64,000 bases of DNA, taken from Paraliobacillus zengyii (lineage in GTDB: Bacteria; Bacillota; Bacilli; Bacillales; Amphibacillaceae). The stretch spans positions 269,501 through 333,500 of the forward strand of contig NZ_CP029797.1 of the NCBI RefSeq assembly GCF_003268595.1, written 5' to 3'. The notes beneath the pieces are model-generated. The model was not told the DNA's origin. It did not search any database and worked only from the letters and a program-made list of their open reading frames with translations. Each line of letters starts with the position of its first letter. The stretch's first letter is position 1. The translations under genes and the position numbers were made by a program. Positions 53,866 to 63,488 of this stretch are shown one piece after another.

Positions 53866-54471
53866 TTACCTGGAAACAAATGAATTTCCCTTAATCCAAA
53901 AACGCCAAGGATAATTTGTTGCGTCGCCAGCATTATCAATCCCAATTCTGGGGCCAGTTTGAATAGATGATACTGATGTATGAGGTCTAGCGATCCAAAG
54001 AGGAGAGTGATTTAGTTGATGTCCATAATCATCCATAGTTATAGATAAAGCTTTGGTTAATTTTCCGGGACCATTAGTTAATTGTTTGTCTTTTGTTATT
54101 TTAGGTCTTCTTGTCCTCATTAACTCAAGGTTAAAAGTGGGTTCTACAGCACGAATTAATACAGCTTCTGGTTGATTAACCTTGCCACTTACTACATTAA
54201 ATAAAGAATGTGTGTGCATGCTATACATGTATGTTGTTCCAGGTTTCGAAAACATTGCTTCTGTTCGTTTTGTTCTTCGATTTAAATAGCTATGGGAAGC
54301 TTGATCATCTGGACCGATATAAGCTTCTGTTTCAACAATAATACCGGCAGCATTACCTTCAGTTGTTTCTTTTACTAAGACACAACCAAGTAGTTTTTTT
54401 GCTAATTCTAAGGTAGGTTGTTGATAAAATAAATTGGGCAAAGATTTCAGTTCAGATAGGTTAGTTAACAT
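53866..54471 (-). CDS. DNA-3-methyladenine glycosylase (AAG/MPG family)
   Basis: 201 residues. Excises alkylated purines from DNA. Family marks: PTLELAKKLLGCVLVKE, the catalytic-Glu segment IIVETEAYIGPDDQASHSY, YMYSMHTHSLFNVV, EAVLIRAVEP, and LTNGPGKLTKALSIT. Resembles B. subtilis YxlJ (Aag). AAAGGAG precedes the ATG. Single gene. Confidence 0.93.
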   Translation of the reverse strand: MLTNLSELKSLPNLFYQQPTLELAKKLLGCVLVKETTEGNAAGIIVETEAYIGPDDQASHSYLNRRTKRTEAMFSKPGTTYMYSMHTHSLFNVVSGKVNQPEAVLIRAVEPTFNLELMRTRRPKITKDKQLTNGPGKLTKALSITMDDYGHQLNHSPLWIARPHTSVSSIQTGPRIGIDNAGDATNYPWRFWIKGNSFVSR

Positions 54472-54542
54472 AGATTTTACTCCTTTGCTATTTTTTTATC
54501 CTGGTGAATCAGGGAATGGAGTTGTGCTTCGTTAGTATTACC

Positions 54543-54580
54543 TAAAAAAATAAAGACACTGCACAAAGGCAGTGTCTTTA
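54543..54580 (-). terminator. Terminator of the catalase gene
   Basis: AAAGACACTGC and GCAGTGTCTTT form an 11-bp stem; on the minus strand ATTTTTTT follows. Confidence 0.9.
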
Positions 54581-54588
54581 TCGCGATA

Positions 54589-56058
54589 TTATTCGCTTAT
54601 TTCTTGTGGTAATGCAGTACCAAGTTCTTTGGCAATGCCTTCTGCTAATTCTGGAGCTACTTTGTAAAACTCTTTAAGCTGTCTCGCAACAATTTCTTCA
54701 TTTCTTACGCCACTCATGTGGTCAGCAAAGTTTTTAATTGTATGTTGACGTTCTGCATCATTCATTACATCACGGAATAAAGCACGAGGTTGTGAGTAGT
54801 GATCATCACTATCATATCCTACACTATCTGCTGTTCCAGAAACTTCGAATGGGTTAATTTTGTTTTCAGGCGTTTCTTTTGGACCACTGTAACTATTTGG
54901 TTCATAGTTAACAGCTCTGCCACCATTGCCATCAAAACGCATTTGACCATCACGTTGATAGTTATCGACACTAGATTTAGCACGATTAATCGGTAATCCT
55001 TCATGATTTGCACCGATACGATAACGGTGTGCATCTGAATAACTGAATAAACGGCCTTGTAACATTTTATCTGGTGAAGCTTCAATACCAGGAACAAAGT
55101 GTGCAGGTGAAAATGCTGCTTGTTCAACTTCTGCAAAATAGTTCTCTGGATTACGATCTAATACCATACGACCAACTTCGATTAGAGGATAGTCTTCATG
55201 TGACCATACTTTAGTTACGTCAAATGGATCATAATGGTAAGATTTTGCTTCTTCTTCTGGCATAATTTGTACTTTAAGCGTCCAAGAAGGGTGGTTACCA
55301 TCTTCAATTGCATTAAACAAGTCTTCTGTATGATAATCTGGATTGTCACCAGCCAACTTACCTGCTAAATCAACATCTAAGTTTTTAACACCTTGATCAG
55401 TTTTAAAGTGATACTTAATCCAGAATGCTTCACCTTCTGCATTTACCCATTTAAAAGTATGACTTCCATACCCGTTCATGTGGCGAAGTGTAGCAGGAAT
55501 ACCACGATCAGAGTGTAAAATCATGATTTGGTGCAATGATTCCGGTGATAAAGACCAGAAATCCCAAACCATGTTAGAGTCTTTAAGATGTGTTCTTGGA
55601 TCACGCTTTTGTGTATGAATAAAGTCAGGGAATTTGATTGCATCACGAATAAAGAATACTGGTGTATTATTACCTACTAAATCGTAGTTTCCTTCTTCTG
55701 TGTAAAATTTAACTGAAAAACCACGAGGGTCACGTACGGTATCAGCAGAACCTAGTTCGCCTGCAACTGTTGAAAAACGGATAAACATTGGTGACTTTTT
55801 ACCAGCTTCTGATAAGAAATCTGCCTTTGTGTATTTTGATATGTCATTGTTAGTTACTTCAAAGTAACCATGTGCGCCTGCACCTTTAGCATGTACAACA
55901 CGTTCTGGAACGCGCTCACGATTAAAGTGTGCTAGTTTTTCTAAAAGGTGTACATCTTGAATTAATGTAGGTCCATGTTGACCTGCTGTAATTGAATTTT
56001 GATTATCTCCGACTGGAGCGCCAGAGGCAGTTGTTAAATTTTTTCTCTCGTTACTCAC
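54589..56058 (-). CDS. katA: Monofunctional heme catalase
   Basis: 489 residues, small-subunit (clade 3 type) catalase that breaks down hydrogen peroxide. Essential His56 in [16 protein letters not shown], the Asn in [15 protein letters not shown], and the proximal heme-ligand Tyr in [17 protein letters not shown] are present. GTG start at 56058; AAGGAGAGG lies upstream. A PerR-type box and a promoter precede it, consistent with peroxide induction as for B. subtilis katA. Confidence 0.96.
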   Translation of the reverse strand: MSNERKNLTTASGAPVGDNQNSITAGQHGPTLIQDVHLLEKLAHFNRERVPERVVHAKGAGAHGYFEVTNNDISKYTKADFLSEAGKKSPMFIRFSTVAGELGSADTVRDPRGFSVKFYTEEGNYDLVGNNTPVFFIRDAIKFPDFIHTQKRDPRTHLKDSNMVWDFWSLSPESLHQIMILHSDRGIPATLRHMNGYGSHTFKWVNAEGEAFWIKYHFKTDQGVKNLDVDLAGKLAGDNPDYHTEDLFNAIEDGNHPSWTLKVQIMPEEEAKSYHYDPFDVTKVWSHEDYPLIEVGRMVLDRNPENYFAEVEQAAFSPAHFVPGIEASPDKMLQGRLFSYSDAHRYRIGANHEGLPINRAKSSVDNYQRDGQMRFDGNGGRAVNYEPNSYSGPKETPENKINPFEVSGTADSVGYDSDDHYSQPRALFRDVMNDAERQHTIKNFADHMSGVRNEEIVARQLKEFYKVAPELAEGIAKELGTALPQEISE

Positions 56059-56109
56059 TAAATAACACCTCTCCTTATTAAACTCTAATATTTAAAGAAT
56101 ATATCCTTT

Positions 56110-56159
56110 ATTATAATACAAACTTTATAAAAATCAATGTTTAATTAAAATAATTGTAA
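56110..56159 (-). promoter_or_regulatory. katA promoter and PerR-type box
   Basis: On the minus strand -35 TTGATT (56137-56132), 16-bp spacer, -10 TATAAT (56115-56110). Just upstream at 56145-56159, TTACAATTATTTTAA matches the PerR consensus TTATAATNATTATAA at 12 of 14 positions. Confidence 0.65.
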
Positions 56160-56308
56160 TTAAAAAGATGTTGTAATTGATTGATAGTTAGTTTGCTAGA
56201 TAATTATTGTTATATTTAAGTGGTAAGAATTGCATTATGTTATTTTGGTATTTCCCCAATGCAACCCTTTGTATTAGTTGTGATTACGCTTTCCTAAAAC
56301 AGAGTTTA

Positions 56309-56325
56309 TATTCTAAACTAGAATA
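56309..56325. promoter_or_regulatory. Perfect 7-3-7 palindrome upstream of the YlmA-like gene
   Basis: TATTCTA, AAC, TAGAATA; no T-tract, so an operator and not a terminator. Regulator unknown. The rest of 56160-56455 is AT-rich without a gene. Confidence 0.4.
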
Positions 56326-56455
56326 CTTAAACAATATAAATGTATCTAAAAAATTTTATTGATCAGCAAACGCAAGTGAGAATTAGTTTAAAAGACTCGA
56401 ATTTTTTAAAAATTTGCGCAATAATAGACAGTAATGGAATTAGAGGAGGAAAGTC

Positions 56456-57232
56456 ATGATACTAGAGATAAAGAAAGCTGGTTTGTTGCGTAATGGAACT
56501 TGGATTTTGAAAGAACTTGATTGGAAAATTCAAAATCAGGAACATTGGGCTTTGCTTGGCTTGAATGGAGCGGGGAAAACAGCTCTATTACATATGTTAT
56601 GTGCCTATTATTTTCCGACAGAAGGGGAAGTTACTGTATTAGGTAAGCGATTCGGGAAAGATCGGCTTGGCGAGGAACTACGACAAAAAATAGGAATTGT
56701 TTCCTCAATTATTCAGGGACGTTTTTATGAAGCAGATAGTGCCTATCAAATTGTTTTAAGTGGTGCGTTTGCTTCAATTGGATTATATGAAACCCCAACA
56801 GATGACATGCGTGATAAAGCGCAAAATCTTTTAAAAGATTTAGGTTGTTTTAGTTATGCGAATCGTAGCTTTTATACATTATCACAAGGAGAAAGACAAC
56901 GGGTTATGGTTGCACGAGCGTTAATGGCTGACCCAGAGCTATTGATTTTAGATGAACCTACAAATGGATTGGACTTTATGGCAAGAGAACAGCTACTTGA
57001 GTCAATTGAGCACCTGACAAATCAGCCTAATTGTCCATCATTTATCTATGTAACACACCATGTGGAGGAAATTTTACAATGTTTTAATAAAACATTGTTA
57101 CTTAAAAACGGGAAAGTTTTCGAAGCGGGAAATACGAAGGATATTATGCAAGAAGACAAACTTTCAACATTCTTTGGAACTAATATCGAATTAATTTGGC
57201 AAGATAATCGACCAACAATACGAAAAAGGTAA
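56456..57232 (+). CDS. ABC-type ATPase without membrane partner (YlmA-like)
   Basis: 258 residues. Walker A LLGLNGAGKTALL near residue 35 (Leu instead of Pro after G), signature YTLSQGERQRVMVARALM near 145, Walker B LLILDEPTNGLDF near 162, switch His in YVTHHVEEI. AGAGGAGG precedes the ATG. The YlmA group is found as lone ATPases in Firmicutes and has no known transport substrate; no permease gene is adjacent. Next to a decayed symporter gene that is not an ABC permease. Confidence 0.85.
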   Translation: MILEIKKAGLLRNGTWILKELDWKIQNQEHWALLGLNGAGKTALLHMLCAYYFPTEGEVTVLGKRFGKDRLGEELRQKIGIVSSIIQGRFYEADSAYQIVLSGAFASIGLYETPTDDMRDKAQNLLKDLGCFSYANRSFYTLSQGERQRVMVARALMADPELLILDEPTNGLDFMAREQLLESIEHLTNQPNCPSFIYVTHHVEEILQCFNKTLLLKNGKVFEAGNTKDIMQEDKLSTFFGTNIELIWQDNRPTIRKR

Positions 57233-57292
57233 AGGTTTAATTTTGACAAAACCATATAATCTCAACAGGATGGAAAGGGCGTATTTTCATTT

Positions 57293-58163
57293 ATGTTAAA
57301 TCAAGTCAAGCATATATTAGAAAAACTAATGCCTTTTAGTACACCAATCAGTGTCTCTGCATAGTCTTGTTGTTGGCTGATGATTTAAAGCAATTTTCCA
57401 TCTTTATGCCATGGATATTTGCATTTATGACCTTTTAAGGGAGTTTAAAATCTAGCTTCACTGCATTAAAACGAGCAGTTTCGCATCCCTTACCTATTGT
57501 AATTGCTTTGTTTATGTTATATATTATAATGCCTTTATGGGCATGGGGTGTGGGTCATATTGTTTTGCTAATGATACACTAACCATTACTGGTTTAATTT
57601 TAGCAATGGTTATACCTACAGGAATTACAAGCTTTATTTGGGTGTCAATGTATTGAGGTAACATAGTTCTAACTCTATCAATTATTTTAATTGATACGAT
57701 TCGATCGCCGTTTATTGTACCTTCAATAGTAGGGATGTTAATTAATGAATGGACAAAAGGAAAAGTAAGAGATGGGTTAGGGGTAAAACTTAAACCATTT
57801 TCAAAAATAGGATTAGCCGCTGTAATTATGATTAATACATCGGTTGTTGCACCTTATTTAAGAAATATTAATAAGAAGTTAATCCTTATTGCAATTGTAG
57901 TGTTCTTTATTGCCTTTTGCGGTTGTTTATTTGCTTGGTTAATTGGAATTTCGACTTAACGCGATCGAGATATTATTTCCTTAACATTCACTGGTGGCAT
58001 GCAGAATATTAGTGCAGGAGCTGTAATCGCTGTAGCATATTTCCCTCCTCCAGTAGCAGTTCCTGTTGTAATCAGTATGTTGTTCCAACAAATTCAAGCA
58101 TCTATTTATGGACAACTATTAAAACGATATTATTCAAGATCGAGTTATCAATATAATTATTAA
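57293..58163 (+). pseudogene. Decayed bile-acid:Na+ symporter (BASS) family transporter
   Basis: Joined frames give an almost complete multi-helix protein: MPFSTPISV, FMPWIFAFMTF, HPLPIVIALFMLYIIMP, LTITGLILAMVIPTGITSF, SPFIVPSIVGMLINEWTKGK, VIMINTSVVAPYLRNINKK, then FTGGMQNISAGAVIAVAYFP and PPVAVPVVISMLFQQ. The GGMQNISAG and YFPPPVAVPVV segments resemble BASS/YocS-type symporters. Stop codons (for example TAG at 57362 and TGA near 57655, TAA near 57957) and at least one frameshift interrupt it, so it is not functional. A 74-codon open piece at 57735-57959 is part of it. Confidence 0.78.
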
Positions 58164-58346
58164 GATAGAGTCTAAAACCTTTTTATATAACTACTGATGG
58201 GAACTATGAGGTGTGATTAGTTTTTCAACGTAAAAATTCAAGAAATTGTTTGTTTCTTATTTCAATATTGGATATATAACTCAAACCTTTTAAGGTCGTA
58301 TTGCATAGAATAGACGGGTAGGCTCAAAGCTAAATGAGGTGAAAAT

Positions 58347-58694
58347 GTGCTTTCCGTATTTGAATTTATTTTATTGGGTTTAGCAACTTTTCGACTAGCA
58401 CGATTATTTGTATACGATCAAATTACCACCAAATTTCGTTTACTCTTTCAGATGGAAGAAGAGAATGTGCTCCATGATGGAACAGTTGAAATCATCATTA
58501 GTGGAAAGGGAACAGGAATTAGACGTTTTATTGGCGAACTCCTAGCTTGTCATTGGTGTGTTTCCGTATGGTTTAGTGTTATTTTATATGGAGGCTTATT
58601 ATTCTTTCCTTTTCTTTTCACACCAATTGTAATCATCTTTTCCGTTGCGGCTATTTCGGGAATTGTGCAAACAATAACCAATTATTTTATTTAA
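58347..58694 (+). CDS. DUF1360 membrane protein (sporulation-associated, YjcA-like)
   Basis: 115 residues. N-terminal ILLGLATFRLARLFVYDQIT, a middle loop, then the DUF1360 hallmark IGELLACHWCVSVWFSVILY with a CxxC pair, and a last helix. In B. subtilis the DUF1360 protein YjcA is made in the mother cell under sigma-E/K. GTG start with GAGGTGA upstream. Followed by a good terminator. The ~180 bp before it hold no gene. Confidence 0.85.
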   Translation: MLSVFEFILLGLATFRLARLFVYDQITTKFRLLFQMEEENVLHDGTVEIIISGKGTGIRRFIGELLACHWCVSVWFSVILYGGLLFFPFLFTPIVIIFSVAAISGIVQTITNYFI

Positions 58695-58696
58695 AG

Positions 58697-58730
58697 AGAA
58701 AGATAGTTCACTTTAGCTATCTTTCTTTTT
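58697..58730 (+). terminator. Terminator of the DUF1360 gene
   Basis: AGAAAGATAG pairs with CTATCTTTCT, followed by TTTT. Confidence 0.85.
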
Positions 58731-58755
58731 AATCCAATATACGTATTGATTTCAA

Positions 58756-58790
58756 TAAAAAGTGCAGTTCCGTCATATGATGGAACTGCA
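58756..58790 (-). terminator. Terminator of the small Cys-Gly peptide gene
   Basis: TGCAGTTCC and GGAACTGCA with flanking GTCATATGAT loop; on the minus strand CTTTTT follows. Confidence 0.82.
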
Positions 58791-58796
58791 TTCAAA

Positions 58797-58883
58797 TTAC
58801 TTACGTTTTATTGTCTTTTTACCACACCCACAGCCTCCAGTTCGTCTAACAGGTTTAGCTTTAATAACTCTCCTTTGCGGCAT
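58797..58883 (-). CDS. Tiny basic Cys-Gly peptide, 28 residues, unknown
   Basis: ATG 58883 preceded by GAAAGGGGGG. The product MPQRRVIKAKPVRRTGGCGC ends GKKTIKRK: highly basic with a CGCG motif, which could bind metal or nucleic acid. A dedicated terminator 7 bp after the stop supports expression. Its SD lies in the tail of a decayed protease gene, so the two were probably co-transcribed once. No family recognised. Confidence 0.55.
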   Translation of the reverse strand: MPQRRVIKAKPVRRTGGCGCGKKTIKRK

Positions 58884-58884
58884 C

Positions 58885-59282
58885 TTATTCCCCCCTTTCA
58901 AGTTGCAGTGGATAACCTTTAAATGAATTATCTTTAATAGTGAAACAAGAAATAGAATATGGTGTTGTTTTAACGAAAGAATAATCATTTTTACTTTTTT
59001 ATCTGGATGTTGACGTATATCTGTTTTGGATGGTCTTGGACGTGAAGTGGGATGGCTATGATAAATAGCGATAGGTTCTTCACCTTTTTTTGAGATTGCT
59101 TGGAGTGTATGTGTTACTTTATCTTCATTGACTTAAAATCGAGTAGGGGTGTTTGCTTTGTTTGATAGGATATAAAGGCTAAATATTGTTTTCCCCTTTC
59201 CACTTAAAATTCCACAAGTTTCATTTGGCACCTGTTTTATTGCGTCTAATACTAGTTGTTGATAGAGACTTTTTGGTAAAAT
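58885..59282 (-). pseudogene. Decayed JAMM/M67-family metalloprotease
   Basis: Minus-strand reading gives LPKSLYQQLVLDAIKQVPNE, TCGILSGKGKTIFSLYILSN, an in-frame stop (TAA near 59136), then KKGEEPIAIYHSHPTSRPRP and SKTDI, with the JAMM motif HSHPx6SxxD intact. A frameshift near 58960 is needed to reach the end FTIKDNSFKGYPLQLERGE. The usual form is a ~140-residue zinc peptidase (Mov34/MPN/PAD-1). Non-functional by stop, frameshift and lack of a start codon. Confidence 0.75.
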
Positions 59283-59289
59283 AAGTATT

Positions 59290-60366
59290 CTATTTATTTA
59301 ATTTCTTTTCTAAAAGTACTTTGTTAAATAAAATGCGTTCATCTTTTGGTCTATAGTTACGAGCAAGTTCGTTATGCTGAAAAGATTTCTGGAAGTCTTG
59401 TAAATTATAGTAACAAACGCATAATTGCAAGTGTGGATACCAAGTGGAATAAGCTGGATAAGTGAAACTCCATTTGTTTGGATCTATTTCTAATGTTGTT
59501 GCTAGTTCATACCAAAAAATTGCATGTTGAAATTCTCTGTTCCTTTGGAAATGAAATCCTATCCGACTAGAAATCTCAGGACGTGGTGTCCTAGCAAACT
59601 GAAGAGATTCAAATAGTGAAGCTAATTCATTTTGCTTGTCATCTAGATAACGGTAACAATCAGCTTTATTAATACAAGCATAAACTTTGTCTTCAATCCA
59701 ACCAGAAGAGAGAGAAATATTTTCTTTATAGCTTTTTATCGCTTCTTCGTAATGTCCATTCTCACGTAATTCATTTCCATAATAAAAATAGTCGCGTGCG
59801 GTAAAAGTCTCTCCTTTTTTTCGACGATTTTCATAAATAGCTAAATTTCTCCCAACAGAGTGATTCATTTTTTTGTGTGTTATGGAAATTTCTGAATTGA
59901 TGATTTTGCCACTGACATTGAGGTAGTTATGACAATCACCTTGCCACTTGAAATTTTTCTCTCTTTTTAATAAGCGATTCAAACGATATTTTAATGTGAC
60001 ATTACCGTATTCATCTGTTTCTGCATTATAATACATGGAAACTGCATCAACGCTTGGATTAAGTGATTTTTTTAGATCTCTTAGCTTTTTCTGATCTTCT
60101 GGTAAGATAATATCATCAGCATCTAAGTAGATAATATAATCTTGTGTAGCATATTTAAATGATTCATTTCTAGCAGCGGCAAAATCACCAGTCCAGTCAA
60201 AATGGAATACCCTATTTGTATAACGCTTTGCAATTTCTACTGTTTTATCTGTTGAACCCGTATCGATAATGTTAATTTCATCTGCAATATTTTTAATCGT
60301 CTCTAAACAACGTGCTAATACTTCTTCTTCATTTTTAACAATCATACACAAACTGATAGATATCAT
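59290..60366 (-). CDS. Family 2 glycosyltransferase with TPR-like C-terminus
   Basis: 358 residues. GT-A domain at residues 1-200: ISISLCMIVKNEEEVLARCL, INIIDTGSTDKTVEIAKRY, DWTGDFAAARNESFKYA, and the metal-binding DYIIYLDADDIILPEDQ. Residues ~205-358 are tetratricopeptide-like helices (YGNELRENGHYEEAIKSYKE). This is the type that glycosylates peptides or surface proteins, for example SunS-like enzymes. It follows the collagen-like gene in the same direction, so that protein is a candidate acceptor (inference). ATG 60366 has AAAGGA 9 nt upstream. Confidence 0.85.
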   Translation of the reverse strand: MISISLCMIVKNEEEVLARCLETIKNIADEINIIDTGSTDKTVEIAKRYTNRVFHFDWTGDFAAARNESFKYATQDYIIYLDADDIILPEDQKKLRDLKKSLNPSVDAVSMYYNAETDEYGNVTLKYRLNRLLKREKNFKWQGDCHNYLNVSGKIINSEISITHKKMNHSVGRNLAIYENRRKKGETFTARDYFYYGNELRENGHYEEAIKSYKENISLSSGWIEDKVYACINKADCYRYLDDKQNELASLFESLQFARTPRPEISSRIGFHFQRNREFQHAIFWYELATTLEIDPNKWSFTYPAYSTWYPHLQLCVCYYNLQDFQKSFQHNELARNYRPKDERILFNKVLLEKKLNK

Positions 60367-60466
60367 TTGATCTAATCCTTTCATAAGAAGCTAGTTAATA
60401 ATCATTTTATGTTATGTTGTTGTTTCGGTTTGTATTAAAACCTATAGTTTAAAAATTTTTTTAACG

Positions 60467-60505
60467 ATAAAATAAATAGAAGAGAAAGAAAATTCTTTCT
60501 CTTCT
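60467..60505 (-). terminator. Terminator of the collagen-like gene
   Basis: AGAAGAGAAAGAA and TTCTTTCTCTTCT form a 13-bp perfect stem with T-rich sequence after it on the minus strand. Confidence 0.85.
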
Positions 60506-60518
60506 AAAATAGTTATTA

Positions 60519-62534
60519 TTACGGAAATACAATTAGATTCAATTCTCTATTAATTGCGTCTGCAGTTTGAACGTTGGTTGCAGTAGTCACAATTACTCTT
60601 ACAGTATAATCCACAGTATCTGTTGCAGGTGCTGTATCTACATAGGTGTCGGAAAGTGGAAATCTTTCTGTCCCAGCTGATGCGAGTTGACGATTTAAGA
60701 CTCGTGTTTGAATTAAGTTAGCGTCTCGATATAATCTGACTTCAAATATTACTTGATTATCTGCGGTATTGGTTGTTTCAACGGCTAGAGCGTAATCTAT
60801 TTTAATGTTCTCGTCTAATTCTACATCGACACCAGCTACCGTAGCTACAGTTACTTCAGTGTTTAAGGGAACAGTTGGTGGGTCAAATACAGAAATTGAT
60901 CCCGGTGTATTAATAAAGAAAAGTTCTGGTTGTATACCCGTAGGTCCAATAGGCCCTGTTGCGCCAGTAGGTCCAATAGGTCCGGTAGCGCCAGTGATTC
61001 CGGTAGGTCCAGTAGCGCCTGTAGCCCCAGTGGCTCCGGTGGGTCCAGCAGGTCCGGTAGCCCCAGTGGCTCCGGTAGGTCCAGTAGCGCCTGTAGTACC
61101 AGTGGCTCCGGTAGGTCCAGTAGGTCCGGTAGCCCCAGTGGCTCCGGAAGGTCCAATAGGTCCGGTAGCCCCAGTGGCTCCGGTGGGTCCAGCAGGTCCA
61201 GTAGCGCCTGTAGCCCCAGTGGCTCCGGTAGGTCCAGTAGGCCCTGTAGCACCAGTGGCCCCGGTAGGTCCAATAGGTCCGGTAGCGCCAGTGACTCCGA
61301 TAGGTCCAGTAGCCCCAGTAGCGCCAGTGATTCCGGTAGGTCCAGTAGCGCCTGTAGCCCCAGTGGCTCCGGTGGGTCCAGCAGGTCCGGTAGCCCCAGT
61401 GGCTCCGGTGGGTCCAGCAGGTCCAGTAGCGCCTGTAGCCCCAGTGGCTCCGGTAGGTCCAATAGGTCCGGTAGCGCCAGTGATTCCGGTAGGTCCAGTA
61501 GCGCCTGTAGCCCCAGTGGCTCCGGTGGGTCCAGCAGGTCCGGTAGCCCCAGTGGCTCCGGTGGGTCCAGCAGGTCCAGTAGCGCCTGTAGCCCCAGTGG
61601 CTCCGGTAGGTCCAATAGGTCCGGTAGCGCCAGTGATTCCGGTAGGTCCAGTAGGTCCGGTAGCCCCAGTGGCTCCGGAAGACCCAGTAGCGCCTGTAGC
61701 CCCAGTGGCTCCGGTAGGTCCAATAGGCCCTGTAGCCCCAGTAGGTCCGGTAGCGCCAGTGACTCCGATAGGTCCAGTAGCCCCAGTAGCGCCAGTAGGT
61801 CCAATAGGTCCAGTAGCCCCAGTGGCTCCGGAAGGTCCGGTAGGCCCAGTAGCGCCTGTAGCCCCAGTGGCTCCGGAAGGTCCAATAGGCCCTGTAGCCC
61901 CAGTAGGTCCGGTAGCGCCAGTGACTCCGATAGGTCCAGTAGCCCCAGTAGCGCCAGTGGCTCCGGAAGGTCCAGTAGGTCCAGTAGGCCCTGTAGCACC
62001 AGTAGGTCCGGTAGCGCCAGAGGCTCCGATAGGTCCAGTAGGTCCTGCTTCCCCGTCACCAATAGCGTCAAGTAAAGCAACATCATCAATAAATATGAAT
62101 GGTGTATTTAATGCACTATTCGGTTTACTGATAATTACTTGTGCCTGTGTTGTGCCCACGGGTGCTGTAGAAGTAGTTTGATAAATTTCGTTCCAGTTAT
62201 CGTCTATAACAAGTGGAAGTGTGTCATATGCAATTGTCACGTCTAATCCAGTACCTATTACACTATCTGTAGCGTCTAAGAATAATACTTCGAGAAAAAT
62301 AGTAGGACTTGCTTGAAGTTTAAACTTTGCTAAAGACACGATCAATTCAAAGCTATCTCCAGACTCAGCGGAAACTGTTTGTGAGATTGAAGCAGGTGCT
62401 ACACTACTGGGGAATCGTGCAGAATAGTATCCTGAATGGGATTGTTGAACTGTTACAGTTGTGTTTAGAGAATCCCATCCCGTTAAATCACCTGTTTCAA
62501 AACTTCCATTTATTATTAAATTTTGGATTGGCAT
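60519..62534 (-). CDS. Collagen-like spore-surface type protein with NTTRR-F1 domain
   Basis: About 671 residues. Residues 1-160 form an NTTRR-F1 type beta domain ([18 protein letters not shown] at the start); ~161-530 are about 120 uninterrupted Gly-x-y triplets, mostly [12 protein letters not shown]; ~531-671 are a beta-rich C-terminal domain that probably trimerises. Thr-rich triplets are the usual sites of O-glycosylation in BclA-like exosporium proteins. No signal peptide, as expected for mother-cell-made spore coat or exosporium proteins. GGGAGGAA precedes ATG 62534. Surface location is inferred. Confidence 0.9.
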   Translation of the reverse strand: MPIQNLIINGSFETGDLTGWDSLNTTVTVQQSHSGYYSARFPSSVAPASISQTVSAESGDSFELIVSLAKFKLQASPTIFLEVLFLDATDSVIGTGLDVTIAYDTLPLVIDDNWNEIYQTTSTAPVGTTQAQVIISKPNSALNTPFIFIDDVALLDAIGDGEAGPTGPIGASGATGPTGATGPTGPTGPSGATGATGATGPIGVTGATGPTGATGPIGPSGATGATGATGPTGPSGATGATGPIGPTGATGATGPIGVTGATGPTGATGPIGPTGATGATGATGSSGATGATGPTGPTGITGATGPIGPTGATGATGATGPAGPTGATGATGPAGPTGATGATGATGPTGITGATGPIGPTGATGATGATGPAGPTGATGATGPAGPTGATGATGATGPTGITGATGATGPIGVTGATGPIGPTGATGATGPTGPTGATGATGATGPAGPTGATGATGPIGPSGATGATGPTGPTGATGTTGATGPTGATGATGPAGPTGATGATGATGPTGITGATGPIGPTGATGPIGPTGIQPELFFINTPGSISVFDPPTVPLNTEVTVATVAGVDVELDENIKIDYALAVETTNTADNQVIFEVRLYRDANLIQTRVLNRQLASAGTERFPLSDTYVDTAPATDTVDYTVRVIVTTATNVQTADAINRELNLIVFP
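61328..61633. repeat. Exact 153-bp tandem duplication inside the collagen region
   Basis: The landmark CCAGTGATTCCGGTAGGTCC recurs with period 153 bp (TGA at 61328, 61481 and 61634), i.e. 17 triplets or 51 residues, and the intervening sequence is the same in both units. The whole 60940-62050 block is built of 18- and 27-bp modules. Expected to vary in length between strains. Confidence 0.8.
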
Positions 62535-62601
62535 AAAAAAATTCCTCCCTTCAATATATTTGAGATACATTGCTAGTTTCACTAGAAATGCAACTCAATA
62601 G

Positions 62602-62610
62602 TATAGTATG
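62602..62610 (-). promoter_or_regulatory. Possible sigma-K -10 element of the collagen-like gene
   Basis: On the minus strand CATACTATA fits the sigma-K -10 consensus CATAnnnTA about 68 bp before the start codon. The expected AC at -35 is GC here, so the call is weak. The rest of 62535-62786 holds no gene. Confidence 0.35.
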
Positions 62611-62786
62611 AGAGGGAGAAGAAATTGCAAAGGCGCTTAACTTAAGAGCTGAGGTCCAATCTGAGAATGTGCGAAATTCTAGTAGATTATAATAATGCTA
62701 ATTGTAGTTTTATGCCGAAAGAATAGTTTAAAGAAAGTGATAACAGAAAAGGTAAGCATTTTTCGTTTGGTTATCTAATCAATCAT

Positions 62787-63488
62787 TTATTTCTCTAGTT
62801 CTTTTCCAGCGACTCCAATAACTGTTTTATGGTCTGGAACATCATGGACGACCACTGTTCCAGCACCGATAGTAGACTCTCTCCCAATCGTAACGTTAGG
62901 GAGTAGTGTTGCATTGTTTCCTATTTTAGCTCCAAATTTAATGAGTGGGCCTCTAAGTCCAACCCCACCAGAACGCATATATTTATCATTGGAAGTAGAA
63001 CAACAGGGACCTATAAAAACATCATCTTCAATCTCCATAAAGGCAGTGATATAACATCCTGTTTGTATGGTAACGTTATTGCCGATTAAAGTATTGTTTT
63101 CTATTATCGCATTGCGTCCTACTACACTTTGTTTTCCGATTTCTACATGTTCTCTTACGCTAGCTAAATCACCAATAAAAATTGAATCGTGTAAAATACT
63201 GCCGCGATAGATCACGCAGTTATCTCCAATCTTCACACCATTCCCAATAACTAATGGTGGTAAATCGGATATTTTATTTTTAACTTGGTTCATCTGCTTA
63301 TTCCCAGAAGGTGATTTACCCAGAGAAGTCATATTTCCAACAGTAACGTAGTCGTCAATGACAGTATCTTTTTTAATAACACTATGATGGCCAATTGTGA
63401 CGAAATCCCCTATTATTGCATCCTTTTCAATCACTACGTTTTCTCCTAATGTTACATTTTTTCCTATAAAAGCTCGCTCATCAATCAT
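62787..63488 (-). CDS. Left-handed beta-helix (hexapeptide) sugar acyltransferase
   Basis: 233 residues made almost wholly of hexapeptide repeats (IGKNVTLGENVVIEKDAIIG, IGNGVKIGDNCVIYRGSIL, VVGRNAIIENNTLIGNNVTI), with a catalytic-type His expected in the loop GHHSVIKKD or REHVEIG. Such enzymes acetylate amino-sugars, as in WlbB. It overlaps the upstream Gfo/Idh/MocA gene by one base (TAATG), the pairing seen in pathways for N-acylated sugar nucleotides. Product sugar unknown. No SD stronger than GGAGGG before the ATG. Confidence 0.83.
   Translation of the reverse strand: MIDERAFIGKNVTLGENVVIEKDAIIGDFVTIGHHSVIKKDTVIDDYVTVGNMTSLGKSPSGNKQMNQVKNKISDLPPLVIGNGVKIGDNCVIYRGSILHDSIFIGDLASVREHVEIGKQSVVGRNAIIENNTLIGNNVTIQTGCYITAFMEIEDDVFIGPCCSTSNDKYMRSGGVGLRGPLIKFGAKIGNNATLLPNVTIGRESTIGAGTVVVHDVPDHKTVIGVAGKELEK

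Noticed and set aside
57735..57959. 74-residue membrane protein gene
   Set aside because: Its translation is an internal part of the decayed BASS symporter and has no SD of its own.
58884..58988. N-terminal extension of the 28-residue Cys-Gly peptide from ATG 58988
   Set aside because: The extension is the frameshifted tail of the JAMM protease remnant; the strong SD lies directly before ATG 58883.
60940..62050. Regularly repeated short units that could suggest a CRISPR array
   Set aside because: The units are in frame, multiples of 9 bp, coding, and have no unique spacers.
60805..62181. Three long open frames (plus strand two frames, minus strand a second frame) across the collagen repeat
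   Set aside because: They are by-products of a periodic Gly-x-y sequence: translations are simple GPVAPV, SGRSS or LLDLPEPL runs without start signals. The minus-strand frame with NTTRR-F1 and C-terminal domains is the real gene.
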